From positions 9,012,105 to 9,076,104 of the forward strand of contig JAJEKV010000051.1 of NCBI GenBank assembly GCA_021234155.1: a stretch of 64,000 bases of DNA, read 5' to 3'. Below are positions 10,850-21,270 of this stretch, in pieces (the first letter of the stretch is position 1; each line of letters opens with the position of its first letter). This DNA comes from Isoetes taiwanensis (taxonomy: Eukaryota; Streptophyta; Lycopodiopsida; Isoetales; Isoetaceae). A program made the position numbers and the translations under genes. The notes under the pieces were generated by a model, which saw nothing but the letters and a program-made list of their open reading frames with translations, searched no databases and had not been told where the DNA came from.

Positions 10850-11889
10850 CGTGGTTGTGGCTATATCGGTGTTAAAATTTGAATGGTACAAAATTGTTTT
10901 TAACTCGGTGGACGGACAAGATGAGTGCCTCGATGACAAAAAAAAGTGAACCTCTTTAAACAACCTATATACATTTGCCTAATCTGGTCATTCTTATGAG
11001 TGGAATTTGGTAATCCTTGGATCCATTATGATGTGTTCCAAGGTTTCTCATGAATCGGCAAAAGTTGAATTAATCCGAAAGACTTACTAATGGACACTTT
11101 CATTTATTGGCAGACAACACAAGTTCTACATAATTCTTCACATCCCTTTCAAGCTTAGGCCAATAAAAATGTCTCTTCATAATAGCCAGGGTAGCCTCAA
11201 TGCCCGAAATATGAGGGTTCATGACATTCCAATATCATTCTTGACCTATATGCTTGCGTGACAATGGCTTAGTATTAAAACTAAACTTTTATATATATTA
11301 GGGTCCTTCTATTCTATTCTATTCTATTCTATAGTGCCCTAAATTTTTTTTAGTACTTCCAGAAGTAAGAAATGTCCCTGAAGCATCAATCACTTATAGT
11401 GCCCTAATTTTTATGTGTACTTACATGATATACCTTGAATTGTCTTGCATTTGCAATGACAATATGCACTATTGTATGTTTTTTCTATAATTAATGGGAA
11501 AACCCATCATTTCTCAAGAAGAAAATAATAATAAATTCAACTGCTTGGGCTAGCGGATTTGTACTAGAGATAAAGAGCTGCATTGATACATTCTTGATAA
11601 TCCATAATTGAGTGTAGACATTCCCTTTGCTGCTACAGTATTTGCATCGTAACCATCTGAATAATAGATTTCTATGAACTATTGAATTTATAAATGTTGC
11701 TGGTTTATTAAGACTAGTTTGGTACTTGAATTTCACACTATATATTGCTTTACTTTCTTCCGATTAAGATGAATATAGTTCTTACTAGCCTTTAAAAAAT
11801 GTCGAGTTGTCCCTGTGATAGAAATATGTACAATAACGGAACAACAATTGATTCTTTTCTAGTTTATAATTTATGCAATTATGTAACTT
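10850..11889. other. No gene seen; one ATTCT tract
   Basis: AT-rich sequence without recognisable coding content. It holds a short (TTCTA)5 run at 11308-11332 of the same unit as the LINE-B tails; no LINE-B body is attached. The last 9 bases (11881-11889) are the left target duplication of the next MITE. Confidence 0.4.
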
Positions 11890-12126
11890 CCCGGGGGATT
11901 CACTTTTGATCAGCGTATAACCCATGAGAGTTCACGGAGGGGTGTTTTTTGGACCATTTGTATACGTATACTTAGGGGTTAGGGGTGTTTTTAGGCACTG
12001 ATTTGGAGCAATATCTATACACAGAGGGGTCAAATTGCCTTTTAAAATTGCGTATACAAGGGGGGTTTTTTGCTACCCTCCGAACACAGATGCCATACCC
12101 CCCTTATGTATAAGTGCATCCCCCGG
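11890..12126. mobile_element. Mutator-type MITE, 237 bp
   Basis: The ends are CCCGGGGGATTCACTT and, inverted, CCGGGGGATGCACTT. The element is flanked by an exact 9-bp direct repeat ATGTAACTT (11881-11889 and 12127-12135). A 9-bp duplication with GC-rich terminal inverted repeats fits the Mutator superfamily. The interior has several G-tracts followed by T-tracts (GGGGTGTTTTTT, GGGGGGTTTTTT) in both orientations and no open frame of note. Confidence 0.7.
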
Positions 12127-12389
12127 ATGTAACTTGCTCCGCAAAAAACTCAAATGTAATAAAGCAATCCATAATGCTTTTTCCCTTACAACTACACTTA
12201 TCACTTCCTAAAAATCTTTTAATCTCATTGTAAATCAGAAGATTTAAGCCACTATATATTCTTAAAAGATGGTTGCTCATTGCAATATGCCACTTATCTT
12301 TATCGACTGAGATGCGGCTCTGTCCTACAAGTTTCAAGTCGTGGTCATCCATTTGCTCCACCTAAACGAGTCTTTAATGCTGCTTGCTA

Positions 12390-13020
12390 AGGATGCCTGG
12401 TTTCCTCCAATTCGGCCAGAGAGAGGGAGGTGTGCATGGTTTTAAATGAAAAACAATTATAGAGGCAAGCGCTTTGTCAAGTTTGCGTATCGTATTCTCT
12501 AAGCACAAAGTTCCCTGCTAATGTCAGTTAGATGGCAGTTGCCGATTCTACGTGAGCATTGTGTCTCTTACATGGCACGGGGTTTGGGATAAATTGCTCC
12601 ATTGGTTGCAGATCATTCGCAGGTATTTGCGTATTAATGTCCATCATCAATGTCATCCTTAAGTCTCTGCATTGTGTCCAATCTTCCTTGCGGAGATTGA
12701 ATCGCTTGAACACTGCTTGTTTGCATGTTCTGAAGTCCAACTAGTCTGGACTTGTTGCATGATTTGTTTCGTAATGCTTTGGATGGCCAACACATTCTTC
12801 TCGCATCCTAACCTGATAAGTGGCCCTCGATTAAGAAGAAGACATTTTTGTTCTAGTTGTCACTTGTGGTCCATTTGGAAATGACGCAGACTTCACACTT
12901 TTCAAAGAATTTATTCTTCTTCTAGTGATCTTATGTCTCGTGCCCAAACCAACATACTAATGACTTATAAGTGGTCTCCCATTGAGGCAAAGGTCAGAAA
13001 TCATATCTGGAGCCAATAAA
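12390..13020 (+). pseudogene. L1-type LINE 3' remnant
   Basis: Forward frames with shifts between them read CPIFLAEIESLEHCLFACSE (12672-12735), the zf-RVT zinc motif seen also in the two other L1 copies here (CPLCKRQVESIEHCFFLC at 56.3 kb). The end of the first frame gives LWSIWK followed by RR, matching the LLWSIWKRRR block of the 56.5-kb copy. The fragment stops about 13020, next to the AT-rich MITE. Heavily mutated, hence old. Confidence 0.55.
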
Positions 13021-13072
13021 TCCAGATTAATTCATGTCCTTAGGCTTCTTTTTGTGGGGCAAGATAGAGGCT

Positions 13073-13963
13073 CTATATGACATATTCAAGAAAATTTGGA
13101 CTTATTCAGATTTAATAGATAGCACTTCAAGGACGCCATTATAAATGTATTTTTTTATTCTTCTTTATTTTTATAATTTTTATAAGTTTTAATTATATTT
13201 GGACTTATTCAAATTTAATATATAGCACTTCAAGAACGCCATTATAAATGTATTTTTTTATTCTGCTTTATTGTTATAATTTTTATAAGTTTTAATTATA
13301 TAAGTTTATCTTTCAATTAAAATTATAATGGTTATCAAAGAATAAATTGATTTTTAAACTAATTTTTTCATTTGAATCTATTTAGAATTGGACATTTCAA
13401 AAATATAACAATTTCAATTTGTAGTGATTTAACAGATTCAAATTTAATAATCATGATAATTAAATGAAATCTGATGGTTTCATAAGTGATTGACTTAAAA
13501 CTATTATTAGATTTTAACAATTTACAAACTTTTACACTTTTAAAAACTTTAAGAAAAGCTTTAGGTTGAAATTAATTAAATGATATATATTTATTGTTTT
13601 AATAATAACTATTGAATAATTTATTATTGATGAAATAAAATATATTGCATTTAATCAATAATAAACTATTCAATTTTTATTAAATATAAACATAATCATT
13701 TAATTAATTTCAATCTAAAATTTTCTTTAAATATTTTGAAAAGAATAGTATTTTAATTATACAATGTTATTTTAGATGAAAATTTAATTCTAAAATGAAA
13801 CCGAGAATTAGTTTAGAAAGCAACTTTAAATTTTAGCAAGTATCATATTTTTAAATTATTAAAATCAATAAGAGCTAAAAATACATATAATATTATCATG
13901 GCATCCTTGAAGTACATTTATTAGATTTGAATAAGTCCAAATTTTATTAAATATGTCATATAG
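13073..13963. mobile_element. AT-rich MITE with about 75-bp inverted ends, copy 1
   Basis: The left end (CTATATGACATATTCAAG...) and the reverse complement of the right end (CTATATGACATATTTAAT...) stay alignable for about 75 bases, up to a shared CTTCAAGGA(C/T)GCCA block. Length about 890 bp, very AT-rich, no coding frame. The outer TA may be a TA target duplication (Tc1/mariner-like), but this is not certain. Two other copies lie at 26.8 and 28.3 kb and are closer to each other than to this one. Confidence 0.65.
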
Positions 13964-14039
13964 TCCATTGTATTATAAACAAAAAAAAAACGCATATCTA
14001 TCTTTTTTTAAAATGGTAAAGCTTTGGACTTTGTGTCTG

Positions 14040-14448
14040 GAATGCCGCAGTGCAGACGCATGTGGCGTTCCCTTCCCCCTTGCGGGATGCTAATTTTTAA
14101 ATTTTCATCCGCCCGCTCAATTCTGGCCTTTGCGGTACATTTTTCTTTTCTTTTGAATACGAAGCTCAAATCTTAAATTTCCTCCGCGGACTTCAGAAGT
14201 TTTAAGGGCTGGCGATGGATCCGCCATCGTGGAGTGTACCCTCCGGGATCGCTTATTCATCTTCACCAGGTTTGGTTCGCAAATCTTTAGCTCTTTCACT
14301 ACAAAAAGTTGGAGAATGATGCCAAGAAATCGTGGTTTGGTAAAACACTGGTGGGGGCAAACCACCGATTAGCCGTGAGCCAAAGTGCTTATGGCGCCAA
14401 ATCGCTTGGTCATCTTTATGTAGGAGGAGCTTCAACCTAAAAGCCTCC
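14040..14448 (+). other. Possible exon-like stretch, unrecognised
   Basis: A forward frame from ATG at about 14214 reads MDPPSWSVPSGIAYSSSPGL and stays open for 34 codons; a second frame continues to 14430. It precedes the 5-kb element directly. No family is recognised and the length is too small to separate from chance. Confidence 0.2.
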
Positions 14449-14876
14449 ATTGTTTTTTTTTTTTTTATTAGATTCGCCCCAAAATTTTAGGATCTATTCA
14501 GTTCCCTATGGTGTTCTCATTGAGCTTTGTAAAACATTGAGTACAAAATGGATCCCTCACTAGGATAGATAAATTTGGAAATATGAACTTTAAATGCTCA
14601 AACTAGACAATCATCGAGAGCATGATGAAACCAAGAACATAAAAATGGTTTAATACGCCACTTGGTCGATGCAAAGGTGAGAAGACCCTATGATCAAGCC
14701 CTCATTGGGAAGAAGAACTATGCCTTCTTCTCGCTTTTTGAGGAAACCCAAGCAAATAGTTGAAGCACCCAATTCCACGCACTATGGCAACCACAAAGTC
14801 TTAAACAATCCCCGCGGTAATCATAGCTGAAAGAAAAATAATCCGGCAATGAGTTAGATGCCATAGGCAAGAAGAC

Positions 14877-15110
14877 TCGAGGCTCCAAGGCCACGCCGAA
14901 AAAGAACGACACCACCAATCGGAACCGGCCGCTGAATGACCATCGCGGGAAAAAAACAACCGATTAGTGTCGCCGAGGCTACAACGCCACGCCGAGAAAA
15001 AACAATAAATATGATCTCGGAGGCAACAGCGCCACGCCGAGAGAAAACATGAATAATAAATATTGACTCAGAGGCTACAAAGCCACACCGAGAGAAAACA
15101 TGAATGAATA
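14877..15110. repeat. Array of short hairpin repeats, copy 1
   Basis: Four imperfect units of the form CTCGGAGGCTACA-N-GCCACGCCGAG begin near 14877, 14966, 15012 and 15065. Each unit can fold on itself (CTCGG with CCGAG), and units are followed by GAGAAAACATG-like spacers. A matching four-unit array is at 39.0-39.24 kb. Confidence 0.6.
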
Positions 15111-18100
15111 AATAAAATACTAGTGACATGCCGAGAAAGAGTAAACCAATAAGTATGCGACCAATCGGGAACCATCCGCGGAAAACACCATCGCGGGATG
15201 GGATAAGAGGACTCGAATGGATGCAAAGACCAATCGAGGTCAAGGAAGAGCCCATGGAACAGAAGCAACACCAATAGCAGTAGAGTTGGTTTGATGAAAA
15301 GCAGTTGCGACACATCAAGGACCAAAATCGGGAACATGAAAAGAGAATTAGCGGAGCAGAATAGACAAGAGCGACAGAGTAAATAGAAACAAGAAAAACA
15401 TGACGGAGCAAAAAAGGTGCACTACTAGAAGACAAAGGGTAAAGAAAACGCTACAACCAAACTAAGACATAGAAAAAGATTATCAATGCAACTGAAATAA
15501 ACCTATATCAAGGGAAAAGAAGTAAATGAGAACACTTAGGTAATGAACAGTGGTAACAGGCGCAAAAGAACAAAGCACACTATGTACCAAAAATAATAAA
15601 GCCGAAGGACTGAGCAAACTAGAGGAACAGAGACAACCAAAGAGTGAGGCAAAATGGAAACAATGGAGCAGATGGAAGAAATATGAAAGTAAAAAAGGAT
15701 GGAGATACTTCTTCCCGAAGTCAGACTAAAACGAAGATGAAACCAAGAAGCCAAACGGAGCCAAAGGGAAAAGATGAAAACAAGAAATCAACGGAAACAC
15801 GGAGCAATGAGATAACGGAGAAACAAGGGGATAATGAGAGCTGAACCCTGAAATGAATAAAATGAAGGACATAATAGGATAAAGCAGTAAGAGATGGAAA
15901 AAGCAATACAAAATGAAGGACACAATAGAACAATGTTGTCAGAGATGGGAGAAGGAACAGACATATCCATGAACATAATGACATCAACAAGTAAGGATCT
16001 TAAATGACTATTGCACCCGTAAAATTACATCAAATAAAAATACCAAAAAATTCCAAGTAACCCAACTAAAAAAGGAGCAAGAAAAATAACCAAGGGAAAA
16101 CACGATGAAACTAATGAAGGAATGATATCAATAAACTCAAATAGAACAACAAGCCAAAAGGAAGTTACTAAAAGAAACAATATACGAATAAAGAAATGAT
16201 ATCATGATGGAGGATTAAAACCAAAAATATAGGACGATCGAGAAGAACAAAAGGATGGGACCAAATGGAATAATGGAGCAACCGGTAGAAATATCGAGCA
16301 AATGGAAGGAGATACCTCTTCTATTCTATTCTTCGAGATCAAGCATGGCGATGAGATACCGCTGCTCGAGACCTCTGGAGACACACGATGAACTCAAGAA
16401 ACCAATGAAGCCAAGAGAGAAGATGATAATCCACAAAATCAAATGGAACAAAAGAAGTAATGAGATAATATCGATAAAAAATGAGACAAATGGATAATAA
16501 TGACAATGGGCAAACGGCGCGTAGAAGGGGCAAGTAAGGGGTCTAGAGTGCCGAAAGAGGTGGCTTATTGAGAGCAAAAGAGCAACAGAGGCAATCAGAG
16601 CAAAAAAGAAGGAAGATAAGAGATGAAAAAAGGGGATAAGAGAAGACAAAGACAACAGAGCAACGAAGGAGTAGAATGAGAACCCTGGAAAACCAAAACT
16701 ATGAGATGCATAAAAAGGACATAATGGAACCAAGAACAGAATGGAGGAAACTTGCAAACACAACAAAATCGAGAAGCGATATCAACAGAGCTACTATGAA
16801 TGTGAGCCTAAAGAGTCATAACATCAGCAATGTTAAGGGGAACAACAAGCCAAAGGAACTGAAAGCAAAGATAATCGGCATAGAGAAATGATATCAACAG
16901 AGCTAATGTGAAAATGAGGAGGATATAGCTTAATGGAGCCGCAAAACAAAACCATAAACCAGGGAAGTCGAGACCAACCGAATAGATAGAGTAGGAGCAA
17001 AAAATTGACACAATCGAATAGATGGACAATAAGGAGCAAAAGAAACCAAAGAAGCCCGATGACCATACCAATGGAATCTGGAGATAATAGAGACACTGTG
17101 AAAAGACAATTGATATGGGCAACACATACAAGCGCACACCTTAACCAACTATGAGAAAAAATCATGCAAGACTAAAAACACATGATGCATAAGATGCAAA
17201 AGCTCAAGAACTCAAAATCGAAGCGCCAATAATGCGATTTAACGTCCAAAAATGAAAGCTAGGGAGATAATGAACTTTAAACAAAGTATTATTCCGCGCA
17301 AGCACGACTAGAAGCGACAAACCAAGATGGCAAGAAAATGCAAAAATGATTAAAGTACAAGGGGACGAGCAAAATCTAGGACTAGTACAAATGCACTGCA
17401 TAAAAGGTTTTATGGGCCTAAGCGCAAAAACTGGAAAAAACCCTTATTAACATAGTCTGCAAACCATGATAAAAATGTGAATAACTAGAGATCATGGCAA
17501 CAAAATGAAATAACCTCAAAATAAGGAGTCCAATGCACCCACAAATGCACATGATAAAATGAGTACTATAGAACAAATTGGGATACAGTGCAAGACTCAC
17601 CTCCATCTCAAATCCGCAAACCTTGAAAGATAGCACTAGGGACCAATATCAGATGTGACCAGACCTAGAAATGGTAGTAGCCTGAAAAGACTTGTAGGGG
17701 CACACTAGAACATGAAGTGCCAATAAACTTACGAACCCATGCTCAACTATAAGATAGTATGCATGCAATCATGAAATGTAATTATCGTCACAATGTGTAA
17801 ATCATTGCATATCATGCAATCAAACCTTGATCCAAAACAAAAGAAGTTAGAATAATTTCAATAAATGAAGGTTCCTTACTGGGCCATATTTATTATCCTT
17901 GTTCATGTATGAACACCAAATGTGCAAAACGAATATTAATAAAGGATTTCTAAAAAACAACAACGCGTATTAAAAACAAACCAAATAGTAACAAACAAGG
18001 AAAAAATCAGTCAAAAGCATCCAAACCTCCAAAAACCAACTAGAATACGTACACATATCATCATACGAAGGATAGGCGAGTGCAAGATACAAAATATACA

Positions 18101-19498
18101 ACCATAGAATAGGTGTGACACAAATAACCCATGAATCTAAATGCACCATCCCACCTCGGGTATCTAGACAATTAGAACAAGTGCCGCATAAAGATGCTTA
18201 CTAGCATGGAAAGTGCATAGCCACAACCCCAGGCTAGACCTAGTATTCTACCAAATGGCGATAAATAAAAGAGGGCAAAATGAAACCCATGAAAACGCTT
18301 CAAGTTCAAGACACTTTAATAAAATAACGCACCTGATGCACGCGGCCACAAGTAATTCGAACGACATATTAAACCATGGAAGAACCTAATCCAAACGAGA
18401 AGCTTAAAGGAAGTCGTGACTGTTAATTCCACTGGATGAATTGATTGAAAAGGTGAGCACCCGATAAGCGGGTGGCTCACCCACTATAGCAAAAGCCAAA
18501 CCAAAGAATCACAAAAACAGGTTTCGCCGGCCTCCGCCTACTAACCGAGCCGAGCTGCCTTTCGGAGGGTCGACACGTGGCGGAGTCGAAAAGTACGGCG
18601 GCAAATTGATGAGGAGCACCGTTACAGGCTTGGTACATGCTGGAAGCCGCAGATGGAAAGGAGGTCGAACACAGCCCCAAATCGAAGCATGGCAGGTCGG
18701 AATTGCGGCTGATAAATGGATTTTAAGAGCCAAGGAGAATCCTGCTGATTGATACCGCGACAAACCGCGGTTAAGCAAGATCTATGTTTTCGAACCCACA
18801 GAAACAAAAAATCCATTATAGACAGATCAACGATTGCACAGAGATACTACCCGAGTCAAAAAGCAAACAAAGTCTTAATGTTGACCTTATTGGAACAGAA
18901 GCAAATCATTTTAAAGATAAAGGCGATGATCTACTTAGATAAAATCAAGGAAGAGAGCAGAAGAAAAAGGAACTTGATGCAAACGGAATCCACGGAATGG
19001 AAAAATCCAGAGCCCAAATACAAAAAACAAATTTAACCAACGAAGAATAGAAGATACTTAAGCCTCATCCTAAATAAAACTTATCTGATTGGATTGCAAC
19101 GACTCCAAAGAACTGTGTCTAGCTGACCCAGCACCCCAAACAAGCTCCACCGATAAGAGGGTTGCGGCCCAGTAATCCAGCCAGGTATAGGCACAAGGGC
19201 ACAAGGAATTCCAGAGAATCAACGGCATGAAGGCAAAAACTATGGGATGGATCCTCCCATGTCGTCAGTATACTAGATGCTCCAGGATATCGAGCCAGAA
19301 AGACAACACACACAAAAGAACTAGATAGAGTACCAAAGCATGGTGCAGGGAGTAAGGGAAACTAGTAGGCTAGAAGAGAAGGAGAAAACTAGCAGAAAAC
19401 TAGCTCAAGAGAATGCCGATGAGGAAGAAGCAGAAGAAACACGATATAAAGGAAAAAAGGGGCTCAAAATAGCGATGACGCCCCTTGTTAAATCGGCG

Positions 19499-19523
19499 GG
19501 TTCTATTGCTTCGCAATAGAACC
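19499..19523. other. Perfect 11-bp stem, 3-base loop hairpin
   Basis: GGTTCTATTGC and its exact reverse complement are separated by TTC. It lies 6 bases before the right direct repeat of the 5-kb element and near its end. A terminal hairpin would recall Helitrons, but no CTRR end follows. Confidence 0.6.
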
Positions 19524-19575
19524 TTGACATTGTTTTTTTTTATTAGATTCCGCCCCAGCCTTAGGATCTATTCTT

Positions 19576-20579
19576 TAAGATTCGTAGCTTCAAGAGGAGG
19601 AGCTCGATGTTATCAGCAGGACAACTCTCTTTCATTTCCCTTCTTTCATTTCCTTCTTTAATGATTTTTTATCTTCTTACTCCAGAAAGTACCGTTAGCG
19701 AGCTCTCGTTAGCGAGCATCAAAGATCATACTAGGTATGGCTTTAAAATGGTGGAGGCATGCAGTTTACTATTCTTTTGCTCTTGATGCAAAATGGAATG
19801 CAGATTGTGGGCTTCAGCGCTCATTTTTTTGACAGGTATCCTCTATTCTTTCCGGCTTTTTTGTTTCAGAGGTCTTCGCTTATTTACAGAAGTACGTTTT
19901 ATTCATATCCTTCTATTTTGCCACACAGGTTTGCCTTTTTTTTTTTTTTGCTCGGCAAAGGAGTATTACGCTACTGGAAAAATGTCTAGGTGAATCCTGT
20001 TTCAGATGCATGCGCTGTTTCTTCCGACATTTTTGTTTTTGGACATTTTTGTTTTTTCGAAATTTTTCCTGCCTGCAAAGTCTGAGGTATAATCCAAACG
20101 GAAAGTTTGTTGTTGTTTGTGAGATGAAGAGTTCACCATATACACAGCTCTAACATGTCATTTCACAGAGTGCTAGGATTTGTATGGTTCAAACAGGACT
20201 ATGTTGTACAAGAAAGAACGCAAAAAATCAAGATTTCCAACAAATTATTTCAGGTGAAGAGATTATTCCTTTAGTTTGTCCATCTTAAAACTTTAATACA
20301 CATCAAGATCGTAGATTAATCTTGGCAAGGATGGCAAGCAATCTGCTGATTGTTTTGCCCGGCGTGTGGTATTTGTCTAGGATATAGATATGGACCAATT
20401 AAGCCTCTGCTATGGACAAAGGTTTCATATTTTTGTCAAAGGTTACGTAGTTTTGGCTCTATGCATGTTAACATGCAGGTAAAAAATTTCTCCAGGCTTA
20501 AAGGTTTCTTGCACTCCGGCGATGCAGGTAATAATTTGTAAATTCCAGGTTTAAAGGTTTCTTGCACTCCGGTGATGGA
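19576..20579. other. Exon-free stretch with a 32-base duplication
   Basis: T-rich intron-like sequence. A block GGCTTAAAGGTTTCTTGCAC and following CTCCGG(C/T)GATG occurs at about 20492-20523 and again at about 20547-20578. No gene is recognised. Confidence 0.35.
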
Positions 20580-20806
20580 GAATGTGGGAGCTGAGACTGG
20601 ATTCTGCTCCACCACTTTCTGATGCAAACAAAATGGTAGTCCATGAGGCTATCAAAGCAGCTATGGTGGCAGGGAAAATGGGGTTGCTGACAGAGCCAAG
20701 GGGTTTTCCATGTCCGTTCACAAGCTTTAAAGGTTTGGACGTGAATCAAAATGCACATAAAAGAGAGCGGGCAGTGCCAAGACAAGCACGTAGAACTAAC
20801 GGTTGA
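20580..20806 (+). other. Candidate coding exon, unrecognised
   Basis: A 74-codon forward frame reads MWELRLDSAPPLSDANKMVV, then HEAIKAAMVAGKMGLLTEP and a basic end KRERAVPRQARRTNG before TGA. The mix of residues is protein-like and the frame ends cleanly. No family is recognised. It could be the last exon of a gene whose upstream exons I cannot define, or a decayed element frame. Confidence 0.25.
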
Positions 20807-21230
20807 TTCTTACATATCTCTAAATCCGCACGCGCTTTTCCTATCAACATGGTAAAAACACTATCTGTGCATTGCTTGATGCAGAACAACATTTTGACAG
20901 GTCTAAGCACATCCGGTTAAATAAAAAGCGGAAGAGGCCATTCAAATCCATATTCAAGGCTTCAATGTTTGTAGGTTTTCTTCTTCTCTGTCCGTTTATT
21001 GGTAGTGCCATCAGATGCCATCTTTAGAGTTCCAGTTCTACATCTACTGCTACACACAATCTCTATGGAAATGTCTGATTCATTGCCAGGTTCGTGCTCA
21101 TCTACAACTTTCTTTCGACAGCTTTATTTGACATCAAATATACATGCATAAGTATTTTATTTATTTATTTTTTAGTATACATCTTCATATAAATCTTAGT
21201 ACATACAATGGAGCATAAAACCTGTCCTGC

Positions 21231-21270
21231 AGAATAGAATAGAATAGAATAGAATAGAATAGAATAGAAT
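21231..21270 (-). repeat. (ATTCT)8 tail of LINE-B
   Basis: Eight AGAAT units on the + strand form an (ATTCT)n 3' tail when read in LINE-B's direction. The tail follows the conserved end GGTCTCCGTGGACGATAAAA, which also precedes ATTCT tracts at 53.8, 58.3 and 58.4 kb. Confidence 0.8.

Larger units (their letters stand above)
14449..19575. mobile_element. About 5-kb non-coding element with direct terminal repeats
   Basis: About 50 bases beginning CATTGTTTTTTTT and ending TAGGATCTATTC occur at 14447-14500 and again at 19529-19571 in the same orientation, bracketing about 5 kb. Inside there is no recognisable protein. The first 700 bases match the block at 38.5-39.25 kb, including repeated hairpins, and the end matches that block again (CTCAAGAGAA(T/C)GCCGATGA). 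Very short LTR-like repeats or a duplicated insertion site are both possible. Long reverse-strand frames here are Ser/Leu/Phe-rich by-products of a purine-rich + strand and are not called genes. Confidence 0.45.

Noticed and set aside
10780-10850. A free-standing tRNA gene
   Set aside because: A and B boxes are present, but the sequence continues into a body and a TATC tail shared with a second copy; the cloverleaf is imperfect, so it is a SINE head.
14877-15110. CRISPR-like array
   Set aside because: Units are imperfect, spacers are themselves repeats, and the setting is a plant nuclear element.
14854-17165. Overlapping long reverse-strand frames with membrane-like proteins
   Set aside because: They occur in all three reverse frames over the purine-rich + strand, are Ser/Leu/Phe-rich everywhere, and show no motif; base composition explains them.
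19499-19575. Helitron 3' end
   Set aside because: A good hairpin is present, but it is not followed by CTRR and no TC start or Rep/helicase was seen.
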